From assembly GCA_030378035.1 (NCBI GenBank), contig JAUCGI010000042.1, positions 1-36,065 on the forward strand: 36,065 bases of DNA, given 5' to 3'. Of the stretch, positions 7,880 to 15,493 are shown piece by piece. The stretch is from Desulfobacterales bacterium HSG2 (lineage in GTDB: Bacteria > Desulfobacterota > Desulfobacteria > Desulfobacterales > 4be13). A program made the position numbers and the translations under genes. Numbering within the stretch: position 1 is the first letter of the stretch; the number at the start of each line of letters is the position of its first letter. Under the pieces are notes generated by a model. That model was not told the DNA's origin and ran no database searches. It saw only the letters and a list, made by a program, of their open reading frames with translations.

Positions 7880-9619
7880 TTATCCGAGATAAAAGAGGAT
7901 TTCCTCCAGATCTTTCCATAGTTCCCTGGCTTCTTCCAGCTTGCCTTCTTTAACCGCGTCCCGGATGTCTTCCATGAGATTCACCATCTCATCACGGTCC
8001 TCGCTGGATGCCGAATCCAGTTGCGATTCGGCTTTGCGCAGGGCCTCGGCCAGATCCGGGGGCATTCCGTCAGCCTCGCCGACTGACTCTTCTTCTTCAG
8101 CCTCAGCTTTTTCACCCCACATCTCGGATATCCGCTTTTTGGAATCAGACATCTCCTCTTCGGTAAACGTGGAAAAGGCATTCTCTATCACCGCGTTAAT
8201 TTTTCTGCCTGACGACTTCTCAATCGCTTCGATCTTCAGGATGCCGTTCAGGTCCAGGTCGAAATTGAGAATAATGACGCTTCCTTCGGGAGATCTCGGG
8301 GTCAGCTTGAATTTATACTTGCCGATCTGAATATTATCCAGAGCATTGGGATTTTCTCCCTGACAGACCTTTATCTCCACCGCCTCCTGGTTGTCATACA
8401 GGGTATAGAACGCATCACTTTTGGCAGCCGGCAACTTGGTATTGCGGCGGATCATGGGAACGAAACGGGTCATACACGGCGCGCCGTCCAATTCGCCGAT
8501 TGCGGATGTGCCGAAGGTATAGGGCGTTATATCGAGCAAAACGCTTGAGGAATCAAGCCCCATCTCTCTTCCCCCCTGTATGGCGGCACCGAGTGCGACG
8601 CAGAGATCCGGGTCAATTTCGCTGTGAGGCAGACGTCCGAATTTCTCCTCCAGCATTTTTGATATCTGAGGCAGCCTTGTGGAGCCTCCGACTAAGATAA
8701 TCTTATCAACGGCTGACGGCAGCAGGGAGGCGTCTTTGAGCGCCTTGTTCACGGAATCCATGGTTCTTTCCAGATCATCTTCGATCATCGCCTCAAAATC
8801 GAGACGGGAAAGCTCATACGACAGATGGATATCCTTCCATGCTTTTTTGCCGATGTGATCCTCCTCTATTTTGGCGTAAGGCTCGGAGGAAAGGGTGATC
8901 TTGGCGTTCTCGGCAGCCCGTTTCAGTCTCGCCATGGTAACCGGCTGCTTTTTCACTGCAAGTTTCAGTTCTCTCTCGCAATGCTCCGCGAGCATATCCA
9001 TTATCTTCTGGTCAAAATCATCCCCGCCGAGATGATTGTCTCCTGTGCTTGAAAGCACCTCCACAACCCCTTCCTCGATCTTGACAATGGAGACATCAAA
9101 TGTTCCGCCCCCGAGATCGTAAATCAGGATCCGCTGGGTCTCCGAACTGGCGCTTTCATAAGCAAGAGCTGCGGCTGTGGGTTCGTTTATAATCCTGACC
9201 ACATCCAGGCCGGCAATTTCGCCGGCTTCTCGTGTGGCATGACGCTGGGCATCTGTGAAATAAGCCGGGACGGTGATGACCGCCTTTGATATGGATTTTC
9301 CCAATACTTTCTCGGCTCGTTCTTTCAGTGCCTTGAGAATAAATGCGGAAATTTCCTGGGGCAGATAGCCCGAATCTTTCATCTGAATCTTCTGATCCGT
9401 TCCCATCAGCCGTTTTACTGAAAGGACCGTGCGATCCGGAGCAACAGCAGCCTGGTTCCGGGCTTCCTCGCCGACAATGATCTTTCCGTCATCATCGACT
9501 CCCACGCAGGAGGGAAGAATTCCGTCATCTTTAAGTTTCAGCACCTCCGCATTTCCGTCAATAATAAAAGCGACCTCAGAATTTGTCGTTCCGAGGTCAA
9601 TCCCTACAATCGGTTCCAT
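7880..9619 (-). CDS. DnaK-like Hsp70 chaperone (non-canonical), 579 aa
   Basis: This is an ATP-dependent chaperone. The nucleotide-binding domain (about 1-370) has the phosphate-1 loop GIDLGTTNS at 6-14, TVPAYFTDAQR, NEPTAAALAYE, phosphate-2 YDLGGGTFDVS and adenosine loop LVGGSTRLPQ. The substrate-binding domain (about 375-490) keeps LLDITPYTFGT, while canonical DnaK has LDVTPLSLGIET. A shortened acidic helical lid follows. At 579 residues it is shorter than housekeeping DnaK (~640). AGGAG precedes the ATG. It is last in an operon after a J-domain and a GrpE-like gene, with an inverted-repeat hairpin between it and GrpE. It is probably a second, specialised Hsp70 rather than the main DnaK. 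Confidence 0.92.
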   Translation of the reverse strand: MEPIVGIDLGTTNSEVAFIIDGNAEVLKLKDDGILPSCVGVDDDGKIIVGEEARNQAAVAPDRTVLSVKRLMGTDQKIQMKDSGYLPQEISAFILKALKERAEKVLGKSISKAVITVPAYFTDAQRHATREAGEIAGLDVVRIINEPTAAALAYESASSETQRILIYDLGGGTFDVSIVKIEEGVVEVLSSTGDNHLGGDDFDQKIMDMLAEHCERELKLAVKKQPVTMARLKRAAENAKITLSSEPYAKIEEDHIGKKAWKDIHLSYELSRLDFEAMIEDDLERTMDSVNKALKDASLLPSAVDKIILVGGSTRLPQISKMLEEKFGRLPHSEIDPDLCVALGAAIQGGREMGLDSSSVLLDITPYTFGTSAIGELDGAPCMTRFVPMIRRNTKLPAAKSDAFYTLYDNQEAVEIKVCQGENPNALDNIQIGKYKFKLTPRSPEGSVIILNFDLDLNGILKIEAIEKSSGRKINAVIENAFSTFTEEEMSDSKKRISEMWGEKAEAEEEESVGEADGMPPDLAEALRKAESQLDSASSEDRDEMVNLMEDIRDAVKEGKLEEARELWKDLEEILFYLG

Positions 9620-9637
9620 AAAGTTCTCCTATTTAAG

Positions 9638-9780
9638 TTTGGTGTTTTGGTGTTTGGTGTTTGGTGTTTGGTATTTTGTGTTTGGTATTTTGTGTTTTGT
9701 GTTTGGTGAGTATTCAAACCAAGCACAAAGCACAAAATACAAAACACAAAATACAAAACACCAAAACACCAAAACACCAA
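9638..9780. repeat. Inverted TTTGGTG-type hairpin inside the chaperone operon
   Basis: The left arm (9638-9708) repeats TTTGGTG and TTTTGTG variants. The right arm (9715-9780) repeats the complementary CACCAAA and CACAAAA. The right arm ends one base before the stop codon of the GrpE-like gene, so the repeat fills the whole intergenic gap. In mRNA it would form a long hairpin between the GrpE-like and Hsp70 reading frames. Confidence 0.9.
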
Positions 9781-10629
9781 TTATTCATTAACGGCAATCT
9801 TTTTTGCCACAGCAACCGCTGCCACAACAACCTCCGCTGTTCTGATCACCTCGTCGTCGCGAACAAATCCGCTCAGGTGTTCTTCCATCACTGTCCCTTC
9901 ATCCATATCAGATGAAGGGCGTCTTCCCACTGCTTTCATTGTCCTGGGATCAAATGGCTGTCCCACCGTCTCCACAGGATGGATATCCGCTAATGCAAGG
10001 GCGCGGTCGAATCGTCTGACAGCCATGTCATATCCTTCGACAATGCCCTCCACGCCACCGACCACAGCATCGATCCCTTTGGGGGCCGATCTGAAAAATC
10101 CCTTTGAATTGTTTACCAAATCCTCGACGGCCTTGTTCAGCTCCGAAGCCGCGTTACGGCCCCGAATCAGTCCGTCCCGCACATCCAAAAACGGCATAAC
10201 CGCTCTTTTCTCAGTGGCTTGGCGGATATTCTCTTCAAGCTCTGCAAGATTTTCGGTCTTCTGTTTAAATACGTCAAATGTCTCCTGATATGCTCCGATA
10301 AAGGAACTGAGGGTATGCAAGCTTTTGTTTTGCTCCCTGTTCTGCATCTTGATCTCCTGTCTCAATGCGGAGAACTCGGACAGAAGCGTATAAAGATCGC
10401 ATGAATCCATATCGGCACTCTCACCAGCGGAGGACTCCTCCGGCAGATCCTCAAGCCAGAATCTGAAATCTTTCAGGGCAGTCTGTTTCCATTCTGCCAG
10501 CCCCTGCTCTCCTTCAATTCTTTCCCCCAGTCTTTTTGTGCAGAAATGGACGTTCCATTTCATAAAAGCGACTGACATTTGTCTGAAATGATCATTAAAC
10601 CAGTTACCGATTTTAAGCAGCAGATACAT
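9781..10629 (-). CDS. GrpE-like nucleotide exchange factor with extended N-terminus, 282 aa
   Basis: The C-terminal ~100 residues match GrpE in pattern: a helix EGYDMAVRRFDRALALADI, then HPVETVGQPFDPRTMKAVGRR and the beta-hairpin GTVMEEHLSGFVRDDEVIRTAEVVVA. A long coiled-coil-like helix at about 85-165 corresponds to the GrpE dimer stalk. The first ~80 residues are not typical. It should release ADP from the Hsp70 encoded next. AGGGAG lies before the ATG. The position between a J-domain gene and an Hsp70 gene supports the call. Confidence 0.82.
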   Translation of the reverse strand: MYLLLKIGNWFNDHFRQMSVAFMKWNVHFCTKRLGERIEGEQGLAEWKQTALKDFRFWLEDLPEESSAGESADMDSCDLYTLLSEFSALRQEIKMQNREQNKSLHTLSSFIGAYQETFDVFKQKTENLAELEENIRQATEKRAVMPFLDVRDGLIRGRNAASELNKAVEDLVNNSKGFFRSAPKGIDAVVGGVEGIVEGYDMAVRRFDRALALADIHPVETVGQPFDPRTMKAVGRRPSSDMDEGTVMEEHLSGFVRDDEVIRTAEVVVAAVAVAKKIAVNE

Positions 10630-10648
10630 TGTATTCTCCCTTTAATTT

Positions 10649-10942
10649 TTATTTTTCCGCCTGAAACAGTTCTTGCAATCCCACACGCCTGCGCTTGATT
10701 TCCCTGGCCTTTGCCAGTGACAACAGCGCGCTTTCATAATCCCGGATTGTCAGGCCGCCAAAAACCTTTCCCTTAACCCGGTTTCGCACATCCTTGATCG
10801 CCTCATACGCCTCGGTGATCTGCCGAAATCGTTCCGGGTCTTTTTCCGGAGTGTGCCTCTTGACCAGTTGAAGATAATGATCCCGAATCTCTTCATCGGA
10901 TGCATCCGGCAAAAGTCCCAGAGTAAGATAATGGGTCAGCAT
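10649..10942 (-). CDS. J-domain protein with HTP in place of HPD, 97 aa
   Basis: The first ~60 residues follow the J-domain plan: YLTLGLLPDASDEEIRDHYL (helices I-II), QLVKRHTPEKDPERF (loop) and RQITEAYEAIKDVRNR (helix III). The loop that should read HPD, needed to stimulate Hsp70 ATPase, reads HTP followed by EKD. A short basic helical tail follows, with no glycine-rich or zinc domain. AAAGGAGGG precedes the start. It is first in the operon with GrpE-like and Hsp70 genes, so it is probably the dedicated partner despite the altered motif. Confidence 0.8.
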   Translation of the reverse strand: MLTHYLTLGLLPDASDEEIRDHYLQLVKRHTPEKDPERFRQITEAYEAIKDVRNRVKGKVFGGLTIRDYESALLSLAKAREIKRRRVGLQELFQAEK

Positions 10943-10967
10943 GTCATAATCCCTCCTTTCTGAATAA

Positions 10968-11024
10968 TTCCTGATTCCTGATTCCTAATTCCTAATTCCT
11001 AATTCCTAATTCCTAATTCCTAAT
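10968..11024. repeat. Tandem heptamer (TCCTAAT) array
   Basis: About eight copies of a 7-bp unit run up to the base before the stop codon of the flavoprotein gene. The first copies read TCCTGAT. It is a single arm with no inverted partner. Confidence 0.85.
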
Positions 11025-11663
11025 TCACACTTTCAGCCGTTCACCAATTAGACGACCGATCTGTTTTGCTTCTTCCCATACGTCTTTCTGATCCTCAACC
11101 CGTGAATATTTGTAATCTGACGTTTTGGCATCTTCGCCGTATATCATTTTCAGGCCGCTCATCTCACAAGAATCCCCCTCACCGCAGGTCAGGCAGGGGA
11201 GATTTCCCTGAACGATCAGTTGCCCGACGAGATCCATTCGTTCATATTCCTTCATCTCAGTGGCGACGGCTTTGCTGACATTATCACATATATCCGGCAT
11301 CAGTCCGGTTACAATGGTTGCGCACAGTTTACCTCTGAGCAGGTTGTTCACATGCCGTAACGACCAGAGCCTTTCGAGAAACGCCTTGGTAAAACCGTCT
11401 ATTTGTCCATAAGGAACATAAGCCCCGATAACCAATGCCTTGGCTTGTTTCACTTTTTCAGCAAGTTCCGGAAAATCATCCTTGACTTTGCAAATGTTGT
11501 CCTGAACACATTTCTTACAGGCAAGGCAGGGTCTGACGGTAATGCTACTGAGTTTCACAAATTCTGATTCAAGTTCGGATGCTTCCAGGACAGCTTTGAC
11601 AAGCCGGTCAGTATTGCTGTTTTTGACAGGGCTTCCGGATATCCCCAGAACATGAATATTCAT
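11025..11663 (-). CDS. Iron-sulfur flavoprotein (NADPH-dependent FMN reductase fold), 212 aa
   Basis: The flavodoxin-like N-terminus has the FMN phosphate loop GISGSPVKNSNTD. It is followed by a compact cysteine motif, C46-x2-C49-x2-C52-x5-C58, as in archaeal and bacterial iron-sulfur flavoproteins that bind one [4Fe-4S] cluster and one FMN. A second pair lies in LPCLTCGEGDSC. The likely role is cytoplasmic electron transfer or reduction of oxygen species in an anaerobe, inferred from the family. GAGGAGG stands about 7 nt before the ATG. The upstream gap has its own inverted repeat, so it is probably a separate transcript from the toxin-antitoxin genes. Confidence 0.85.
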   Translation of the reverse strand: MNIHVLGISGSPVKNSNTDRLVKAVLEASELESEFVKLSSITVRPCLACKKCVQDNICKVKDDFPELAEKVKQAKALVIGAYVPYGQIDGFTKAFLERLWSLRHVNNLLRGKLCATIVTGLMPDICDNVSKAVATEMKEYERMDLVGQLIVQGNLPCLTCGEGDSCEMSGLKMIYGEDAKTSDYKYSRVEDQKDVWEEAKQIGRLIGERLKV

Positions 11664-11710
11664 TTTTGTTCCTCCTCTTTAATCAAATCCACGTTGTATG
11701 CAACTTTTTC

Positions 11711-11782
11711 AAACAGAGAACACAGAGGATTCACAGAAGGCAACAGAGTCTCTGCGGAAATCTGTGCCTGTCCTCTGTGTTT
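11711..11782. repeat. Inverted repeat of CACAGAG-type units
   Basis: AAACAGAGAACACAGAGG and TTCACAGA on the left face TCTGTG and CCTCTGTGTTT on the right. It lies between the flavoprotein gene and the antitoxin gene. Its architecture is that of the CTCTGCG repeat at 5021. Confidence 0.7.
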
Positions 11783-11874
11783 AAAAATTGCACATCGCGT
11801 TAAATCCATAAGGTTAAGTTATCTTAATGCTACCGGATTCGAGTTCGCCTCAGATATGACAGCAATTCCGGCTG

Positions 11875-12147
11875 TCAATGCAGAATTTTCGATTCGGATT
11901 GCAGCTCATTTTCAACTTCTTTTTCGATATCTTCAATGGGAAACCTGACTTTGCATTTCATCCGGTTGTCTAAAAATTCCTGAAATTTTTTACTGTTACG
12001 GATGGCTTCCACTTCTGCCTCAAAATCATCCGCACGGCTGAGAATAAATTCTTCTTCGCCTGTGAGCAATAAAACAGGCTCTGACCGGGCAAAATTGAAA
12101 ATTCGGGATAATTCGATTCGTTCTTTTCCAAGATCAATCGTTTTCAT
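11875..12147 (-). CDS. Antitoxin of a type II toxin-antitoxin pair (Phd-like), 90 aa
   Basis: This small acidic protein sits directly after a RelE/ParE toxin gene; the ATG overlaps the toxin stop by 4 bp. The segment EPVLLLTGEEEFILSRADDFEAEVEAIRNS resembles the Phd/YefM-type fold (strand, strand, then a helix beginning near DDFEAEVE). It should neutralise the toxin and probably repress the operon. The toxin-first order is less common than antitoxin-first. Family assignment rests mainly on context. Confidence 0.7.
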   Translation of the reverse strand: MKTIDLGKERIELSRIFNFARSEPVLLLTGEEEFILSRADDFEAEVEAIRNSKKFQEFLDNRMKCKVRFPIEDIEKEVENELQSESKILH

Positions 12148-12440
12148 ATTTTCACCTCCTTACCCATGATGTACAGAATATTGTGTTTCTTCATTCCGAC
12201 AGAAATAACTGTTACTGTGACAATATCATTATTTACTCCATAAAATATTCGATACTTACCGCTTTTCAACTCCCACGGAGCGATAGGATTATCACGCAAT
12301 CTCTTCCGATTCCTCGTTTCTTTCAGCGGTTCGTAAGATAGTTGTTCCTTTATGGCTGTCAGAATTATTTTTCGCTCATAAGCTTTGAAAAAGGACAGGT
12401 CGTTTTTCGCATCCTCTGTGATTCTGATTTTGTATTTCAT
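12144..12440 (-). CDS. RelE/ParE-family toxin, 98 aa
   Basis: The sequence follows the RelE/ParE plan: KIRITEDAKNDLSFFKAYERKIILTAI at the start, RLRDNPIAPWELKSGKYRIFY in the core and VTVTVISVGMKKHNILYI at the end. RelE members are ribosome-dependent mRNA endonucleases; ParE members inhibit gyrase. The WELKSGKYRIFYGV segment favours the RelE/HigB-like side. It is overlapped by the downstream antitoxin. Little is seen upstream, so the promoter is unclear. Confidence 0.82.
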   Translation of the reverse strand: MKYKIRITEDAKNDLSFFKAYERKIILTAIKEQLSYEPLKETRNRKRLRDNPIAPWELKSGKYRIFYGVNNDIVTVTVISVGMKKHNILYIMGKEVKI

Positions 12441-12470
12441 AATAAATCAGTCGCTGTGCATAATTTGGCA

Positions 12471-12813
12471 TTACAAAAGATTTGGATCATAGTTTTTTAT
12501 GTAAGAAAGCATGTCATCTGCCACAGCAGAATTTACGTTGATATCATAATAATATATCTCCACATTGTTAAGATACTGAAGAATCAATGCATCTTTGTCA
12601 GACATGCCTCCGGGTAATACGCCTGCAAAAAAGAATCCTGACTCCTCAAACTTTTCTGAAAAATAGCCGGTCCACACCAAAAGTGATCTTCTGAACACTC
12701 TCTTCATCAAATCCGAACTTTGCTGCCACAGAACCTGCGTACTGACTTGCGATATCTGAATATTTGTAATCCACAGGAATGATGATTTTGGAGTATTCGC
12801 ATTTTATGTCCAT
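12471..12813 (-). pseudogene. Remnant of an RsbW-like ATP-binding gene with internal deletion
   Basis: From the ATG at 12813 one frame reads MDIKCEYSKIIIPVDYKYSD and continues ASQYAGSVAAKFGFDEESVQKI. This looks like the first ~45 residues of an anti-sigma-factor kinase (HATPase) domain, but it stops at 12646. An overlapping frame down to 12471 encodes SGFFFAGVLPGGMSDKDALI and an ending NYDPNLL, which looks like the C-terminus of a longer regulatory protein. The middle, with the ATP-binding N and G boxes, is absent. I read this as a large internal deletion plus frame change. The intact 79-codon frame at 12471-12710 is unlikely to be a stand-alone gene. Confidence 0.55.
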
Positions 12814-13220
12814 AAGATTAAGAACTCCCTTTGCAAAATTTGATTATAAAGCCATTTCTTCTATCACACTGCCGACTGGTCTGTGTTTGATTCTGATATC
12901 TTACAGACGGTTAATCGTTATGTGGGTGGCAGAATGAAACGGGTTGTGTATCCGGTAGTAAAGCTTACGTCTTAGTATGTACACATGTGAATCATCCGTT
13001 GCTTCCTCTGCACTCGGTCTGTTTCTCAGTGAACGGATATATCATTAGTCATTGAAACTTGTTAACCCGGCAATGGGCTTTAGCCGGAAGGAGTGCCATG
13101 TTATACTCTTGACAGAGTAATTGATACACCCGACACCACAACATTCTGCCATAATAAATAAATGATAACCACTTGAAATGATACAGAGCTACAAAATCCG
13201 TTAGAATCAGGATTGCAAAG
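12814..13220. other. Intergenic stretch with nothing recognised
   Basis: About 400 bp upstream of the RsbW-like remnant. I see no convincing gene, RNA, hairpin array or promoter. A 72-codon minus-strand frame overlapping the next gene has no supporting start signal. Confidence 0.5.
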
Positions 13221-13676
13221 CTACAAAAGTTCGGTAATCCAGTTGGCTTCCTGAATCTTTGTGTCAAGAAGACGGCATTCTTTTGCTATTTCGTCTGCTT
13301 TTTTGCGTAATTCACTGACACTGACAGCAGGAACAAACTTAATCTCTCTCTGACTGTATCTGGAAGCCGGAGGCGTCGCTTTGTCCGCGAGATTGGTGTA
13401 AATATAATGCTTATAGCGCAACATATCCCTTTTAGTCAGTGCTTCCATAATTGTCATACCGTTATTCAGTTTTGCGACATTATTCGTCTGATTGATCCGA
13501 ATCACAAATTCTTCAAATTTTTTCGTTTCTCTGTTCAGTTCTTCCAACAACTCCGATGGTGATTCTGTAGGCTCGTCCCCTTCCTGGACCTGAGCATTCT
13601 GATAAATCCTTTTTTTGACTTCTTCCATCTTTGTTTTGACGGATTTGCGCTCAATCAGCGCTTCTGCCAACTTCAT
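13221..13676 (-). CDS. DIP1984 family protein, 151 aa
   Basis: It fits the uncharacterised DIP1984 family: MKLAEALIERK, an N-terminal coiled coil, NAQVQEGDEPTESPSELLEEL, INQTNN, MTIMEALTKRDMLRYKH, SRYSQREIKFVPAVSV and a closing LDTKIQEANWITEL. The function is unknown. The start at 13676 is preceded by AAGGTGA; a frame extending 37 codons upstream runs through repeat DNA and is rejected. It lies downstream of HisD on the same strand across a 147-bp repeat-bearing gap, so co-transcription is possible but no functional link is known. Confidence 0.85.
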   Translation of the reverse strand: MKLAEALIERKSVKTKMEEVKKRIYQNAQVQEGDEPTESPSELLEELNRETKKFEEFVIRINQTNNVAKLNNGMTIMEALTKRDMLRYKHYIYTNLADKATPPASRYSQREIKFVPAVSVSELRKKADEIAKECRLLDTKIQEANWITELL

Positions 13677-13696
13677 ATTGTCACCTTTTCGTCGAT

Positions 13697-13809
13697 CCGG
13701 AGTGCCGAACTTGCAGTTTGGCATGGACAATCTTTCCGGCTCTGCCAAACTGCGAGTTTGGCGCTCCGGATAATCTTTCTCTGCCAAACTGCAAGTTTGG
13801 CACTCCGGA
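13697..13809. repeat. CCGGAGTGCCAAAC-type inverted repeats
   Basis: Several short copies of TCCGGAGTGCC, AACTTGCAGTTTGGC and their complements, ending CACTCCGGA. Same family as the array at 15141 (CCGGAGTGCAAAG) and the copy at 26176. Confidence 0.8.
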
Positions 13810-13823
13810 CGACTTTCGAGTTC

Positions 13824-15125
13824 TCAAAAACCCCGCTTAATGATCGCATTCGCATGAGAGGGAAACCCTTCATATTCAGCGAATTTTCTGGCGGTCTCTT
13901 TGATCCGATCATATCCCTGTTTTGTCATATAGCCGATGGAGGAGCGTTTGAGAAAGTCATAAACCGTTACGCAGGAAAATGTTTTGGCGAATCCTCCGGT
14001 GGGCAGGATCGCGTTGACGCCCAGTGAAAAATTTCCGATGGTAATGGGGGTATAACGACCCAAAAGGATCTCCCCGGCGTTTCTGATCTTTGGCAGCACT
14101 GCCATCGGTTCTTCCACAAGGACCTCAAGATGCTCGGGCGCAAAGTCATTAACAAACTGAAGCGACGCTTCCAAATCAGAGGTTAGGACAATTCCGCCGT
14201 ACTGGGATAAAACCGTCTGACAGAATTCCTTTCGCTCATCCGGCAAATCGTTCACTAGTTCCGGCAATATGGCCTCTGCTTTGGCTGCGAGTTCACGGGA
14301 ATGCGTCACAAGCAGCGCGGTGGAATCGGGCCCGTGCTCCGCTTCGATCAGCAGATCCAAAGCCGCTGTTCGCGGGTCTGCATTTTCGTCACACAGGATG
14401 ATCGATTCACTCGGACCCGCGGGCGTTCCCACATCAATTCTTCCGTACAGCAGACGTTTTGCCGCGGAAACATACGCGTTTCCCGGCCCCAGAACCTTGT
14501 CCATCTTTGGCACGGTTTCCGTTCCAAAGGCCATCGCGGCAATTGCCTGGGAACCGCCGACTTTGAAGACATTTTTTATACCGCAAATCTCCGCGGTAAA
14601 AAGAGATGCATCATCCACCGTTCCCTCGGGCGTCGGGGGGGTGCAGACAATCACATCCGGAACCCGGGCGATGACTGCCGGAATGCAAAGCATCAGCATC
14701 ACCGATGGGAATGATCCTTTGCCCCGGGGAACATAGATTCCGACCGAGGTTATCGGGGTGATTTTTTCACCTGCCATGATCCCTTCATCGATCTCGGCAA
14801 ACCACATATCCTCGGGCATCTGGGCTTTGTGAAATTTCCTGATATTCTTGGCGGACACCTCAATGACTTCCTTGACGGATGGGTCGAGGTTCTCCCTTGC
14901 CTTTGCAAATTCAGCGTCTGTCACCTTCAAAGCTGAAGGTTCCAGCGTAACCTTGTCAAACTTCTGGCAATATTCAATGATCGCCTGATCCCCTTTTTCA
15001 CGGACATCCTGTATGACCGGGCGAACAATATCCTGCAAGGTTTCAATATCCGTTTCCGAGCGCCTGAGAAGTTTGGATATCTCCTCCTTAGAAAGCTTCT
15101 CCAACTCATAAAAATTAATTTTCAT
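13824..15125 (-). CDS. hisD: HisD-family dehydrogenase (histidinol dehydrogenase), 433 aa
   Basis: Family members oxidise histidinol to histidine with two NAD, using zinc. Clear family segments are VGIYVPRGKGSFPSVMLML, GGSQAIAAMAFGTETVPKMD, GPGNAYVSAAKR, GTPAGPSES and EAEHGPDSTALLVT. The catalytic Glu-His pair is E331-H332 (FAPEHLEV), and a C-terminal HANAI supplies one zinc-ligand histidine. By alignment from memory with E. coli HisD, three normally conserved positions differ: the zinc-ligand Gln is Glu261, the zinc-ligand Asp is Asn (TIGNF instead of GDY), and the His of NHVLPT is Ala (NAILPT). It may be a real but divergent HisD or a HisD-family enzyme for another substrate. AAAGGAG lies before the ATG. 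It follows HisC on the same strand. Confidence 0.82.
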   Translation of the reverse strand: MKINFYELEKLSKEEISKLLRRSETDIETLQDIVRPVIQDVREKGDQAIIEYCQKFDKVTLEPSALKVTDAEFAKARENLDPSVKEVIEVSAKNIRKFHKAQMPEDMWFAEIDEGIMAGEKITPITSVGIYVPRGKGSFPSVMLMLCIPAVIARVPDVIVCTPPTPEGTVDDASLFTAEICGIKNVFKVGGSQAIAAMAFGTETVPKMDKVLGPGNAYVSAAKRLLYGRIDVGTPAGPSESIILCDENADPRTAALDLLIEAEHGPDSTALLVTHSRELAAKAEAILPELVNDLPDERKEFCQTVLSQYGGIVLTSDLEASLQFVNDFAPEHLEVLVEEPMAVLPKIRNAGEILLGRYTPITIGNFSLGVNAILPTGGFAKTFSCVTVYDFLKRSSIGYMTKQGYDRIKETARKFAEYEGFPSHANAIIKRGF

Positions 15126-15485
15126 TTAAACTCCTTTCTGGTCCGGAGTGCAAAGCTTGCTTTGCAAGTCACCGATATTCAGGATTCTGCCGTTTCGGTC
15201 TGCTGCAACTTGCAAAGTAAACTTTGCACTCCGGATTGATTTTCATTTAAACTCCTTTCTGGTCCGGAGTCCGGAGTGCAAAGCTTGCTTTGCAAGTCAC
15301 CGATATTCAGGATTCTGTCGTTTCGATCTGCTGCAATTTGCAAAGTAAACTTTGCACTCCGGATTGATTTTCATTTAAACTCCTTTCTGGTCCGGAGTGC
15401 AAAGCTTGCTTTGCAAGTCACCGATATTCGGGATTCTGTCGTTTCGGTCTGCTGCAACTTGCAAAGTAAACTTTGCACTCCGGAG
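15123..15485. repeat. Three ~121-bp tandem units that include the hisD start region
   Basis: Each unit has inverted arms (CCGGAGTGCAAAGCTTGC and GTAAACTTTGCACTCCGG) plus the hisD ribosome binding site and first bases. CAT of the minus-strand ATG occurs at 15123, 15244 and 15372, giving spacings of 121 and 128 bp; the larger has a 7-bp CCGGAGT duplication. The two extra ATGs, each with the same GGAG site, open short frames that end within the repeat. It fills the gap between hisC and hisD. Confidence 0.9.
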
Positions 15486-15493
15486 CGGATAGA

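Noticed and set aside
13677-13787. 37-codon N-terminal extension of the DIP1984 protein
   Set aside because: It is repeat translation (CCGGAGTGCC family), and the family begins at MKLAEAL.
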